From positions 1 to 15,130 of the forward strand of contig DOHN01000020.1 in the NCBI GenBank assembly GCA_003535195.1: a stretch of DNA of 15,130 bases, in the 5' to 3' direction. The translations under genes were made by a program, and so were the position numbers. Position 1 is the stretch's first letter, and each line of letters starts with the position of its first letter. The notes beneath the pieces are model-generated. The model did not search any database. It worked only from the letters and a program-made list of their open reading frames with translations, and was not told where the DNA came from. Of this stretch, positions 6,894 to 14,214 are shown in pieces. Source of the stretch: Ruminiclostridium sp. Its GTDB lineage: Bacteria > Bacillota > Clostridia > DSM-8532.

Positions 6894-7589
6894 TTATTTT
6901 ACTGTAACTGAACCGACGATTCCATCAAAAAGAGACTGGAATTTTTCGCTGTATTCCGCATTATCTATAAAAATACTGATGCGGTACATATAGGGCTTAT
7001 CATCATAGAATGCCTCAAGGGCCCGGATATTTTTATCGCCGCTTTTGAAGGTGTAATCCCAGAGGGTGTAAGATAGAGATCCTCTTTTTTCTTTTTTGCT
7101 TTCAAAGCTTAAATAATCGATGGCGGAATAGTTTTTTGACGTCTCAAGAAACTCCTCTAAAGTGGTTGAGAGCACCCATATTTGAATAAGACCATTGGCT
7201 TTTGGATCTGTTACGGTGAAATCCACGCTCTGTGTAATGTCGCTTCCCAGGTAGGAAGGGCGCCCTAATTTGACAACCTCGGGATATTTAAAAACAATCA
7301 TCCGATTATCGGGACGGGGCAATACCAGTTCTCCGGTACTGCCAGATCCCTGGGTTTTGGCGGCAGCTTCATAGGAGAGATCGCTAAAGTCATAATGCTG
7401 TCCCATGCTAAAACCGGAGGGTGTCAAAATGGAGAGCCTGTTGCCGAAGGTTAAAAAATAGTGGGGTTCAATGGAATAGGCATAAAAAAACAGGGCGGCC
7501 GTGATCAGTACGGCGGCTAAAAGCGCCCCCGCCAGCCTCCGCCGCCGGTTCAATCTTCTTTTTAGAAAAAATGAAAACTTATACAGCAT
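6894..7589 (-). CDS. Unrecognised membrane-anchored protein with extracytoplasmic domain
   Basis: I do not recognise a family with confidence. The 231-residue product starts with a strongly basic stretch (KRRLNRRRR), then one hydrophobic segment at about residues 19-41. That pattern predicts a signal anchor with the N terminus inside and about 190 residues outside. The outer part is soluble-looking with alternating strands and one helix (TLEEFLETSKNY), and ends in a helix plus FDGIVGSVTVK. This layout recalls PsbP/Mog1-like or DcrB-like folds, a weak resemblance only. There is no cysteine lipobox. The start ATG is preceded by GGAGA at good spacing. It is the last gene of a leftward set after argJ and cheW, with a 103-bp gap that holds an inverted repeat. 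Its 3' end is 8 bp from the cyclase gene on the other strand. Confidence 0.8.
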   Translation of the reverse strand: MLYKFSFFLKRRLNRRRRLAGALLAAVLITAALFFYAYSIEPHYFLTFGNRLSILTPSGFSMGQHYDFSDLSYEAAAKTQGSGSTGELVLPRPDNRMIVFKYPEVVKLGRPSYLGSDITQSVDFTVTDPKANGLIQIWVLSTTLEEFLETSKNYSAIDYLSFESKKEKRGSLSYTLWDYTFKSGDKNIRALEAFYDDKPYMYRISIFIDNAEYSEKFQSLFDGIVGSVTVK

Positions 7590-7601
7590 AAAATTTCTCC
7601 A

Positions 7602-7650
7602 GGCATATTCATGGAAGGATCCCTATGGATCACTGTAATAAAGATATGCC
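7602..7650 (-). repeat. Nested inverted repeat in the leader of the membrane-anchored gene
   Basis: GGCATAT (7602-7608) is the exact reverse complement of ATATGCC (7644-7650). Inside lies a second hairpin, GATCC-CTAT-GGATC (7618-7631). The element sits 13-61 bp upstream of the ATG at 7589, between it and the end of cheW. It could be a structured leader, an operator, or chance; no T-run marks it as a terminator. Confidence 0.4.
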
Positions 7651-7692
7651 CGAAGAATTGCCGTCATTCATGGGACTTTTTTGAACATTTTG

Positions 7693-8172
7693 CTATTTAA
7701 TGATTTCAGCTTTATTCTGCTCCACAATATTCTTGACCTGCTTTTCTTCATCAGGGGTCAGAATCTCTTTTAAATTTAAAAGAAGGATCAGCTTGTCCTC
7801 AACCTTCGCAACCCCCGAAAGAAACCTTCGATCAAAGTTTACCAAGGAGGGCGGTGTACTCTCGATCTCCTCATCGGGTACACGTACGATTTCAGTCACG
7901 CTGTCTACTATAAAGCCCAGCAGGTAATCGTTCACATTGACAGTGATGATGCGGGTGTTTTCATCATTTTCCCTGTCGGGCATGTTAAAGCGCTTCCGCA
8001 AGTTAAAAACAGTCAGAACCGTACCTCTGAGATTCAATAAACCCTCAATAAAAGGCGGGGTGTTGGGAACCTTGAAAATCTCCTGAGGTTTCAGGATCTG
8101 ATAGATCTGAGTGATTTCTATTCCGAACGCCTCATCGCCTACATGAAATTTAATAAGCTGTTGTATGCCCAT
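7693..8172 (-). CDS. cheW: Chemotaxis coupling protein CheW
   Basis: CheW links chemoreceptors to the kinase CheA in the cytoplasmic receptor array. The 159-residue product has the whole single CheW domain: a start of the form FHVGDEAFGIEITQIYQI, the conserved PFIEGLLNLRGTVLTVFNLRKRF segment (here split as PPFIEGLLNLRG and VFNLRKRF), then LLGFIVDSVTEIVRVP, and LSGVAKVEDKLILLLNLKEIL near the end. There is no attached receiver or histidine kinase domain, so it is CheW and not CheV or CheA. A GGAGGT ribosome site stands 8 bases before ATG 8172. No cheA, receptor or flagellar genes are in the window. It lies 35 bp after argJ on the same strand, so it may share the argJ promoter; no clear promoter of its own is visible. 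Confidence 0.95.
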   Translation of the reverse strand: MGIQQLIKFHVGDEAFGIEITQIYQILKPQEIFKVPNTPPFIEGLLNLRGTVLTVFNLRKRFNMPDRENDENTRIITVNVNDYLLGFIVDSVTEIVRVPDEEIESTPPSLVNFDRRFLSGVAKVEDKLILLLNLKEILTPDEEKQVKNIVEQNKAEIIK

Positions 8173-8207
8173 GTAAGATTACCTCCATTTGCCTTTTCCG
8201 CTTAATT

Positions 8208-9404
8208 TCAGCTCCTGTAGGAACCGTTGATTTTTACATAATCCATTGATAAATCACAAGTCCATATCCTGTCGCAGCTCTCACCAGCCTTAAAGTCCAG
8301 TAAAATTGTGATTTCTTCTTTTTTCAGAATTTCTAAGGCCAGGCCCTCATCAAAGGGAAAAGCGACACCGTTTTTACAGACCAAAAGGTCTCCTAAATAA
8401 ATATCGACAATATTCGGGTCAAAATTAGCACCGGAATACCCCGCCGCCGTGAAAATTCTTCCCCAGTTTGCATCCTGACCGAAAATGGCAGTCTTGACCA
8501 AGGGTGATTTGGCGACAGCATTGAGGATAAGATGAGCATCGTTTTTATTTCTACAATGTTCCGCGCGAATCTCTATAAGCTTGGTGGCCCCTTCTCCGTC
8601 CTTTGCAAGCATTTTGGAAAGGCTTACCGACACCTCCGATAAAGCTTGGCAAAATGCTTCGTAGGCCGGTCCTTCGGATTCAATTGGAGCATTGCCAGCC
8701 ATTCCGTTTGCTAAAAGGAGAACCTTATCGCAAACACTGGTGTCCCCGTCCACCGAAATTCGGTTAAAAGAAGAATCCGCAACAGTTCGGAGCGCTTTAT
8801 CCAACAGTTTATGAGAGATAGCGGCATCGGTTGTCAAGACCGAAATCATGGTGGCCATATTGGGGTGAATCATTCCTGAGCCCTTTGCCATTCCGCCGAT
8901 ACAAACGGTCTTTCCGCTCAGGACAAAGGAGGCCGATGCTTCCTTTGGAAAAGTATCGGTGGTCATGATAGCCTTAGAGGCCATTGCTCCCCCCTCATAG
9001 GAGAGGGTGCTAAACGCTTCTTCAATGCCTCGCTTTACCTTGTCCATGTCCAGACGGAAGCCGATTACTCCGGTAGAACCCAGCATTACTTGAGAGGGAT
9101 CGCACCCTGCCAGCCCGGCTGCGCAGCTGGCCATTTCCGCGGCGTCCATATCGCCCTGGGGACCTACACAGGCATTTGCACATCCGCTGTTAATCACAAC
9201 AGCTTTGGCGGTTCCGTTTTTAATATGATTTCTGGACCACATTAGAGAGTGCCCTTTGACAACATTGGTGGTAAAAATACCTGCTGCTTGGGCGGTAATA
9301 TCGGATACAACCATTGCAAGGTCATAGCCGCCATTTTTTTTAAGGCCGCAGGCCACGCCTGAGGCTCTGAATCCCAGGGGGGCCGCAACACCGGATTTTG
9401 TCAT
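8208..9404 (-). CDS. argJ: Bifunctional glutamate N-acetyltransferase / ornithine acetyltransferase
   Basis: ArgJ moves the acetyl group from N-acetylornithine to glutamate, the cyclic route of arginine biosynthesis; many members also use acetyl-CoA. The 398-residue product is full length. It opens with GVAAPLGFRASGVACGLKK, has the oxyanion-hole pair T111-G112 (GSTGVIG), and carries the self-cleavage site KGSGMIHPNMATM. Cleavage should fall between A184 and T185, with T185 becoming the N-terminal nucleophile of the beta chain. FGQDANWGRI near the C-terminal third is also typical. The ribosome site GGAGG is five to six bases before the ATG, and a good sigma-A-type promoter is at 9437-9465. No other arg genes are seen, so it is detached from an arginine cluster, at least within this window, with cheW downstream. 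Confidence 0.96.
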   Translation of the reverse strand: MTKSGVAAPLGFRASGVACGLKKNGGYDLAMVVSDITAQAAGIFTTNVVKGHSLMWSRNHIKNGTAKAVVINSGCANACVGPQGDMDAAEMASCAAGLAGCDPSQVMLGSTGVIGFRLDMDKVKRGIEEAFSTLSYEGGAMASKAIMTTDTFPKEASASFVLSGKTVCIGGMAKGSGMIHPNMATMISVLTTDAAISHKLLDKALRTVADSSFNRISVDGDTSVCDKVLLLANGMAGNAPIESEGPAYEAFCQALSEVSVSLSKMLAKDGEGATKLIEIRAEHCRNKNDAHLILNAVAKSPLVKTAIFGQDANWGRIFTAAGYSGANFDPNIVDIYLGDLLVCKNGVAFPFDEGLALEILKKEEITILLDFKAGESCDRIWTCDLSMDYVKINGSYRS

Positions 9405-9436
9405 TTTTGCCTCCGAAAACTAAATAAGGTGGCTTT

Positions 9437-9465
9437 ATTATAGCCTAATTTTTCAAGTCAGGCAA
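9437..9465 (-). promoter_or_regulatory. Sigma-A-type promoter of argJ
   Basis: Reading the minus strand, -35 TTGCCT (9465-9460) and a perfect -10 TATAAT (9442-9437) are separated by 17 bases. The expected start site near 9430 leaves a short leader before the GGAGG and ATG of argJ. An AATAA/TTATT dyad spans 9424-9439 near the start site. I see no convincing ArgR box. Confidence 0.65.
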
Positions 9466-9487
9466 GGAAAACCGGAGGGACCCGTAA

Positions 9488-9559
9488 TTCGTAATTTGGT
9501 GCCGTGAGCGATATTAAAGTGTGTAAGCGGAGCAGGATTGCGGAGCTGCCGATTACGAA
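9488..9559 (+). repeat. Degenerate palindromic (REP/MITE-like) element in the argJ-yerC intergenic region
   Basis: The 72-bp segment is bounded by TTCGTAAT (9488-9495) and its exact reverse complement ATTACGAA (9552-9559). Inside it is GC-richer than its surroundings and carries a direct repeat GCGGAGC (9527-9533, 9540-9546). The same TTCGTAAT occurs in the spacer between the two palindromic repeats at 5053-5060. It contains no ORF. The likely identity is a decayed non-coding mobile repeat. Confidence 0.45.
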
Positions 9560-9587
9560 CTAAGGATGAGGGACAGCCTCTATATTC

Positions 9588-9616
9588 TTGACTTTTGCCG
9601 GCGTAATAAATATTTA
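9588..9616 (+). promoter_or_regulatory. Possible upstream promoter for yerC-secA
   Basis: TTGACT (9588-9593) is close to the -35 consensus, but the hexamer 17 bases on, TATTTA (9611-9616), is a poor -10. It would give a second, longer transcript of the yerC-secA unit. Weak evidence. Confidence 0.25.
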
Positions 9617-9650
9617 ATATGCGGAGGAATGGACGAAATACATAACATCC

Positions 9651-9679
9651 TTTAGTATAGGGCGTAAATACTGTATAAT
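9651..9679 (+). promoter_or_regulatory. Probable main promoter of yerC-secA
   Basis: A perfect -10 TATAAT (9674-9679) has TTTAGT (9651-9656) 17 bases upstream as a moderate -35. Transcription would start near 9686, placing the inverted repeat at 9695-9714 in the first bases of the transcript, or just downstream of the start as an operator. Confidence 0.55.
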
Positions 9680-9694
9680 AATATCTATAAATTG

Positions 9695-9717
9695 CATTTG
9701 CCCTTTAGCAAATGGGC
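9695..9717 (+). promoter_or_regulatory. Inverted repeat just downstream of the yerC promoter (possible operator)
   Basis: CATTTGC (9695-9701) and GCAAATG (9708-9714) are exact reverse complements around a 6-base centre. An overlapping alternative dyad pairs GCCC (9700-9703) with GGGC (9714-9717). No T-run follows, so it is not a terminator. Its position right after the -10 fits a repressor site, perhaps for the TrpR-like product of the next gene; that link is inference. Confidence 0.45.
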
Positions 9718-9759
9718 TTATAAAGCGATGCTTAAAAAAGAAATTGGAGTTGAAGAAAA

Positions 9760-10059
9760 GTGAACAATAAACTCAGAGATCAGCAAACCGACAGGTTATT
9801 TGAGGCCATATTAAATCTTGAGAATATTGAAGAATGCTATAATTTCTTTGAGGATTTGGGTACAATTACTGAAATCAAAGCTTTCGCTCAACGTTTTGCC
9901 GTAGCAGAAATGCTTACTGAAAAAAAGACATACAAGGAAATTCATGAAATAACAGGAGCTAGCGAGGCGACCATCAGCAGGGTGAATCGGGCCCTGAATT
10001 ATGGAGCCGATGGCTATAGGCTTGCCCTTAGCCGCTTATCAAAAAAGGAGTCAGAGTAA
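9760..10059 (+). CDS. yerC: YerC/YecD-family TrpR-related DNA-binding protein
   Basis: This 99-residue protein belongs to the TrpR-like family known as YerC/YecD in Gram-positive bacteria, whose target genes are poorly defined. The segment TYKEIHEITGASEATISRV (57-75), continuing to LNYGADGY, is the helix-turn-helix with the family signature. The N-terminal part (NIEECYNFFEDLGTITEI) is the helical dimer region. It lacks evidence for a tryptophan-binding role and should not be called TrpR. The GTG start has GGAG (9746-9749) 10 bases before it. The TAA stop is followed immediately by the ATG of secA, so the two are co-transcribed and probably translationally coupled. The promoter and inverted repeat upstream suggest self-regulation that would also set secA expression; this is inference. 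Confidence 0.92.
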   Translation: MNNKLRDQQTDRLFEAILNLENIEECYNFFEDLGTITEIKAFAQRFAVAEMLTEKKTYKEIHEITGASEATISRVNRALNYGADGYRLALSRLSKKESE

Positions 10060-12792
10060 ATGAATATACTGGAAAAAATATTTGGCAGATATTCCGAAAA
10101 AGAATTAAAGAGAATTAAACCTATTGTAGATAAAATTGAAGCCCTGGAACCCGATATGCAAAAACTTACAGACAGCGGGCTGAGAGCAAAAACTCAGGAA
10201 TTTAAGGACCGTCTGGCCCGGGGGGAGAGCATGGATGACATCCTGCCCGAAGCTTTTGCAACGGTGCGGGAAGCCTCTGCAAGAGTGATAGGTGAGAGAC
10301 ATTTCCGGGTCCAGCTCATCGGCGGCATTATTCTTCATCAGGGCCGTATCGCCGAAATGAAAACCGGTGAAGGAAAGACATTAACCGCAACGCTGCCCCT
10401 TTACTTAAACGCTTTGACCGGAAAGGGAGCACATTTAGTAACCGTCAACGATTATCTGGCAAAATACCAGGCCGAGCTCATGGGAAAGATATATAACTTT
10501 TTGGGGCTATCGGTGGGAGTCATTGTGCACGATATGGACAATGACGCCAGGAGAGCCGCCTATAACAGTGATATTACCTATGGAACAAATAATGAGTTCG
10601 GTTTTGATTACCTGCGTGACAACATGGTGGTCTACAAGGAACACATGGTTCAAAGAGTTCTTCATTATGCCATTGTGGACGAGGTGGACTCCATTCTAAT
10701 TGACGAGGCCAGAACTCCTTTGATTATTTCAGGCCAGGGCGAAAAATCCACCGACCTTTATCAGAAAGCAGACGCGTTTGTCAGAAGGCTTTCCAAAATG
10801 GTCTTTAAGGAGACCGACGACAAAGAGCTGGGGGACGAGGAAGAGACTGATTATATCATTGACGAAAAGGCCCATACGGCGACCTTGACAGCCAGGGGAG
10901 TCAAAAAGGCCGAAAATTATTTTGGCGTTGAAAACCTCTCTGATGTTGAAAACATGACCCTGCTTCACCATATTAATCAGGGTCTGAAAGCCCACGGACT
11001 CATGAAAAATGATGTGGACTACGTGGTCAAGGACGGCGAAGTTATTATTGTCGATGAATTTACCGGCCGCCTGATGTATGGCCGCCGGTATTCCGACGGG
11101 CTCCATCAGGCCATTGAAGCCAAAGAAGGCGTGAAGGTGGAGCATGAGAGCAAGACGCTGGCCACCATTACCTTCCAGAACTATTTCAGAATGTACGGAA
11201 AGCTTGCGGGCATGACCGGTACCGCTCAAACTGAGGAACAGGAATTCAGAGCGATTTATAATCTTGACGTTATTCCCATTCCTACCAACCTGCCTGTTAT
11301 CCGAAAGGATAACGATGATGTGGTCTACCGCGGCAAAAATGGTAAATTTGCGGCGGTAGTGGAAGATATCATAGAAAGTCATGAAAAGGGCCAGCCTGTG
11401 CTGGTAGGCACCATTTCCATTGAAACGTCGGAGATGCTGAGCGGAATCCTGAAGAAAAATGGCATTAAGCATAATGTCCTCAATGCCAAGTACCACGAGA
11501 AGGAAGCCGAAATCATAGCCCAGGCCGGAAAATATGGAGCAGTTACCATATCCACCAATATGGCGGGACGTGGTACCGATATTAAGCTTGGCGGCAATCC
11601 CGAATTTCTGGCCAAGCAGGAAATGCGCAGAATGGGTATGGAAGAGCCTCTGATCATGGCTTCTATCAGCTATAACGAAACCGACGACCAAGAGGTTTTA
11701 AAGGTTCGTGAAATTTTCAAGGAACTGCATGAAAAGTATAAGATAGAAACTGATAAAGAAAAAGAAATGGTGATTGCGGCGGGAGGCTTAAAAATTATCG
11801 GTACGGAGCGGCATGAGTCACGGCGTATCGATAACCAGCTCCGCGGCCGTTCGGGACGTCAGGGCGACCCCGGCGAGACCCGCTTTTATATTTCCCTTGA
11901 GGACGATCTCATGAGATTGTTCGGTTCCGAGCGAATGGACCGGATGGTCGGAGCGCTCGGGCTTGAAGAAGATCAGCCCATCGAAGCCAAAATGCTTTCC
12001 AATGCCATTGAGAGCGCCCAGAAGAAGATAGAGGGCATCAACTTCCAGAGACGTAAGAATGTCCTCGAATATGACGATGTCATGAATAAACAGCGCGAGG
12101 TTATTTACTCTGAGCGTGCAACCGTATTAAACGGTGAGAACATCAATGAAAACATTATAAAAATGATCGATAACATATCGGAAAACATCGTGGATATCTA
12201 TTGCAGCGAAAGCGATATTCCGGATAACTGGGATTTAAGCGCCATGGTCAAATATGCCGAAAGTGTTTTTTTGCCGGCCGATACCCTTGATTTAAAATCC
12301 ATTGATCTTGATACAATAACCGCAGCCCAGTTGAAAGAGATGATTAAGGAAAAGGCTCATTCGCTGTATGCCGAGAAGGAAGCCGAATTCAATTCCGATG
12401 TCATGCGGGAGCTTGAAAGACGCGCGCTTCTGAAGACCGTTGATGAAAAGTGGATGGATCATATCGACGCCATGGATCAGCTGAAATATGGCATTGGTTT
12501 GAGGGCCTACGGCCAGCACGATCCTGTTGTTGAATACAAGCGGGAAGGCTTTGAGATGTTCGACGAAATGATCCGAAATATTCAGCAGGATACGGTTAAA
12601 ATGCTGTTCCGCATACGCAAGGAAAATGTAGTGGTGACTCGGGAGCAGGTGGCAAAGCCCATTTCTGCTTCCCATGGCGAAAATACGCCCAAAACCCCAA
12701 TAAAGCGTGAAGCGGCCAAGGTTGGGCGCAATGACCCCTGTCCCTGCGGAAGTGGAAAGAAATATAAGAAGTGCTGCGGGAAGGACGATTAG
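10060..12792 (+). CDS. secA: Preprotein translocase ATPase SecA
   Basis: SecA is the motor that drives unfolded preproteins through SecYEG using ATP. The 910-residue product is complete: Walker A GEGKT (103-107), Walker B DEVD (207-210) within [16 protein letters not shown], the TVNDYLAK helicase motif, [12 protein letters not shown], the second nucleotide-binding domain with [13 protein letters not shown], and [13 protein letters not shown]. The C-terminal scaffold and wing domain end in a flexible linker and a SEC-C zinc motif with C894, C896, C905 and C906. It is longer than the 841-residue B. subtilis protein, partly through a charged segment after the [10 protein letters not shown] motif of a kind seen in clostridial SecA. 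The full-length zinc-tailed form fits SecA1 and not an accessory SecA2. Ribosome site AAGGAG is at 10045-10050. Neither hpf upstream nor prfB downstream, the common neighbours in Bacillota, is present here. Confidence 0.98.
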   Translation: MNILEKIFGRYSEKELKRIKPIVDKIEALEPDMQKLTDSGLRAKTQEFKDRLARGESMDDILPEAFATVREASARVIGERHFRVQLIGGIILHQGRIAEMKTGEGKTLTATLPLYLNALTGKGAHLVTVNDYLAKYQAELMGKIYNFLGLSVGVIVHDMDNDARRAAYNSDITYGTNNEFGFDYLRDNMVVYKEHMVQRVLHYAIVDEVDSILIDEARTPLIISGQGEKSTDLYQKADAFVRRLSKMVFKETDDKELGDEEETDYIIDEKAHTATLTARGVKKAENYFGVENLSDVENMTLLHHINQGLKAHGLMKNDVDYVVKDGEVIIVDEFTGRLMYGRRYSDGLHQAIEAKEGVKVEHESKTLATITFQNYFRMYGKLAGMTGTAQTEEQEFRAIYNLDVIPIPTNLPVIRKDNDDVVYRGKNGKFAAVVEDIIESHEKGQPVLVGTISIETSEMLSGILKKNGIKHNVLNAKYHEKEAEIIAQAGKYGAVTISTNMAGRGTDIKLGGNPEFLAKQEMRRMGMEEPLIMASISYNETDDQEVLKVREIFKELHEKYKIETDKEKEMVIAAGGLKIIGTERHESRRIDNQLRGRSGRQGDPGETRFYISLEDDLMRLFGSERMDRMVGALGLEEDQPIEAKMLSNAIESAQKKIEGINFQRRKNVLEYDDVMNKQREVIYSERATVLNGENINENIIKMIDNISENIVDIYCSESDIPDNWDLSAMVKYAESVFLPADTLDLKSIDLDTITAAQLKEMIKEKAHSLYAEKEAEFNSDVMRELERRALLKTVDEKWMDHIDAMDQLKYGIGLRAYGQHDPVVEYKREGFEMFDEMIRNIQQDTVKMLFRIRKENVVVTREQVAKPISASHGENTPKTPIKREAAKVGRNDPCPCGSGKKYKKCCGKDD

Positions 12793-12832
12793 TTTTAATC
12801 CGGTGCTTAAATACAATAAATTTAAGAATAAA

Positions 12833-12874
12833 TTGACAATATAACCCTATTTTATACAAAAAAGATGTTATAAT
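12833..12874 (+). promoter_or_regulatory. Promoter(s) for the TPR membrane protein gene
   Basis: Two overlapping signals are visible. TTGACA (12833-12838) has TACAAA (12855-12860) 16 bases on. A consensus extended -10, TGTTATAAT (12866-12874), stands further downstream with only a weak -35. Either gives a leader of roughly 60-75 bases before ATG 12943. This separates the gene from secA transcription, although I see no strong terminator after secA. Confidence 0.6.
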
Positions 12875-12942
12875 ATAGCTGTACCTTTTATTTTTATGAA
12901 GGCCTGTTTATTACAACTAAAATTAAAATTCTGGAGGGTGTC

Positions 12943-14145
12943 ATGCTAAGTATCAGTGAGGAACTTTCAAACTTTAGCTCCATCGATCTGGAAAGTGTTG
13001 AACAAAAAATCGGGAAAATACCCGATGATATGAAATATGCTATAGAGCTTTATAACAAAGCACTTGAAGACATACAAAACAAAAATGAAGATATTGCCAT
13101 CATTGCTCTGAAAAAAGCTGTTTCGGTTTACCCGGCGTTTTATGAAGCCATGAATTTAATGGGGGTATGCTATCTTAATCTGGGTGAGGAAGAGAATGCC
13201 CGCGGAATGTTCAACCGGGTCATACAAATGGACGATAACAGTATTCGCGCAATGCATTATCTGGAGCAAATGGATGGAAGCGATTCACCGGATAAAGACA
13301 AAAGCAAGCTGCCGAAAGCAAAAAACAACCGTAAAACTAAAAGTCCAGCTAAGGCCATTGCGTGGATGAACTGGATCAGCAGCGGCCTTTCTCCCGAACG
13401 CGATCCGCCATATTTTTTCAAATACATAGTGGGTTTTGTGTTGGGAGTTTTGTGTATCTGCCTGTTGTGGCTTTTTCTTCCCAATCAAAGCCCGGTTGTG
13501 CTCCGCTTAGGGAGGTCTGTCAACGAATCTCAGCAGATGGAAAAGCTTAAAGCCGAGAATCTTGATTTAAACAGGCAACTGGATGGACTGATGACGGATC
13601 TCGAAACAGCCAGGAAAACCGAAAATCAGCTTAGAAACGAAATGGACCAATATGGAAAGTGGAGCGCTATCCTGCGAAATTTACAGAATCTGGCCGAGGC
13701 AGGAAAATACATGGATGTGGTGAAGGAAATAGAGAAGGACCTGTCAGGCCTTGATCTGCCCGAACCCATAGAAACTGAAATTATTGCCCTCAATAATGAA
13801 TGCAAGCCAAAGGCTGTTTCCCAGCTGTATAGTTCGGCAAAAAAGATCTATGCCTCTAACGCCAATGCCAGAGATCCCGAAGTTTATAAGCAGTCGGCCG
13901 ACGAGTATAAAATGGTGATTCGCATTATCGAAGAACTTGGCCTGACTCCGTCCAATATGGCCGAAATCTATTATTATGGCGGGAAGGCCATCGCTCTGTC
14001 CAAGTCCCCCAGTGAACAGGATGCAGAAGAAGAAGCTATCCGCTGCTTTGATACCGTTATTTCCTCCGAACCCGGGTCAAAGCTGGCCTCCTACGCCCAG
14101 GCCAGAATCAATGAGCTGGAATCGGGCAAAGAAATTAAACATTAA
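12943..14145 (+). CDS. Bitopic TPR protein with cytoplasmic TPR, one membrane segment and outer coiled coil
   Basis: No specific family is recognised. The 400-residue protein has an N-terminal tetratricopeptide-like region (about 28-110; for example YEAMNLMGVCYLNLGEEENARGMF split here as YEAMNLMGVCYLNLG and EENARGMF), a Lys-rich linker (about 115-137), one hydrophobic membrane segment at 161-179 (YIVGFVLGVLCICLLWLFL), a charged coiled coil at about 193-232, and a C-terminal helical, TPR-like region ending near 395. Basic residues before the membrane segment put the N terminus inside and the C-terminal 220 residues outside. TPR domains bind other proteins, so it may link a cytoplasmic partner to an envelope one. 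The start ATG has a strong GGAGGGTG (12933-12940). It follows secA by 150 bp but has its own promoter, so a role in export is only suggested by position. Confidence 0.85.
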   Translation: MLSISEELSNFSSIDLESVEQKIGKIPDDMKYAIELYNKALEDIQNKNEDIAIIALKKAVSVYPAFYEAMNLMGVCYLNLGEEENARGMFNRVIQMDDNSIRAMHYLEQMDGSDSPDKDKSKLPKAKNNRKTKSPAKAIAWMNWISSGLSPERDPPYFFKYIVGFVLGVLCICLLWLFLPNQSPVVLRLGRSVNESQQMEKLKAENLDLNRQLDGLMTDLETARKTENQLRNEMDQYGKWSAILRNLQNLAEAGKYMDVVKEIEKDLSGLDLPEPIETEIIALNNECKPKAVSQLYSSAKKIYASNANARDPEVYKQSADEYKMVIRIIEELGLTPSNMAEIYYYGGKAIALSKSPSEQDAEEEAIRCFDTVISSEPGSKLASYAQARINELESGKEIKH

Positions 14146-14162
14146 ATGAAGCATTAAATGTG

Positions 14163-14193
14163 AAGGCGCAATGAAATCAATTCATTGCGCCTT
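14163..14193. terminator. Shared bidirectional hairpin terminator
   Basis: AAGGCGCAATGAA (14163-14175) and TTCATTGCGCCTT (14181-14193) form a perfect 13-bp stem with loop ATCAA. It lies 17 bp after the TPR gene stop and 21 bp after the leftward phosphofructokinase stop, so it can serve both converging genes. The T-tract is weak on either side (ACTTGTTTG to the right, CACATTTAAT read leftward). Confidence 0.8.
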
Positions 14194-14214
14194 ACTTGTT
14201 TGTCGTCTATCCGA

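Noticed and set aside
9405..9480. An ArgR operator at the argJ promoter
   Set aside because: The A/T-rich TTGAAAAATTA at about 9447-9457 resembles half an ARG box only loosely, and no second half-site is present.
9629..9655. An 8-codon leader peptide (ATG 9629 to TAG 9655) after GGAGG at 9623-9627
   Set aside because: The ribosome site is only one base from the ATG, too close to work, and the peptide has no run of regulatory codons or attenuator hairpin after it. It also lies upstream of the better promoter.
10729..11691. A 320-codon open frame on the minus strand inside secA
   Set aside because: It is antisense to the conserved core of SecA, has no ribosome site or recognisable domain, and its composition follows from secA codon usage.
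14140..14160. Direct repeat CATTAAATG (14140-14148 and 14152-14160) across the stop of the TPR gene
   Set aside because: It is a short A/T-rich duplication in a 3' end, most likely slippage, with no sign of function.
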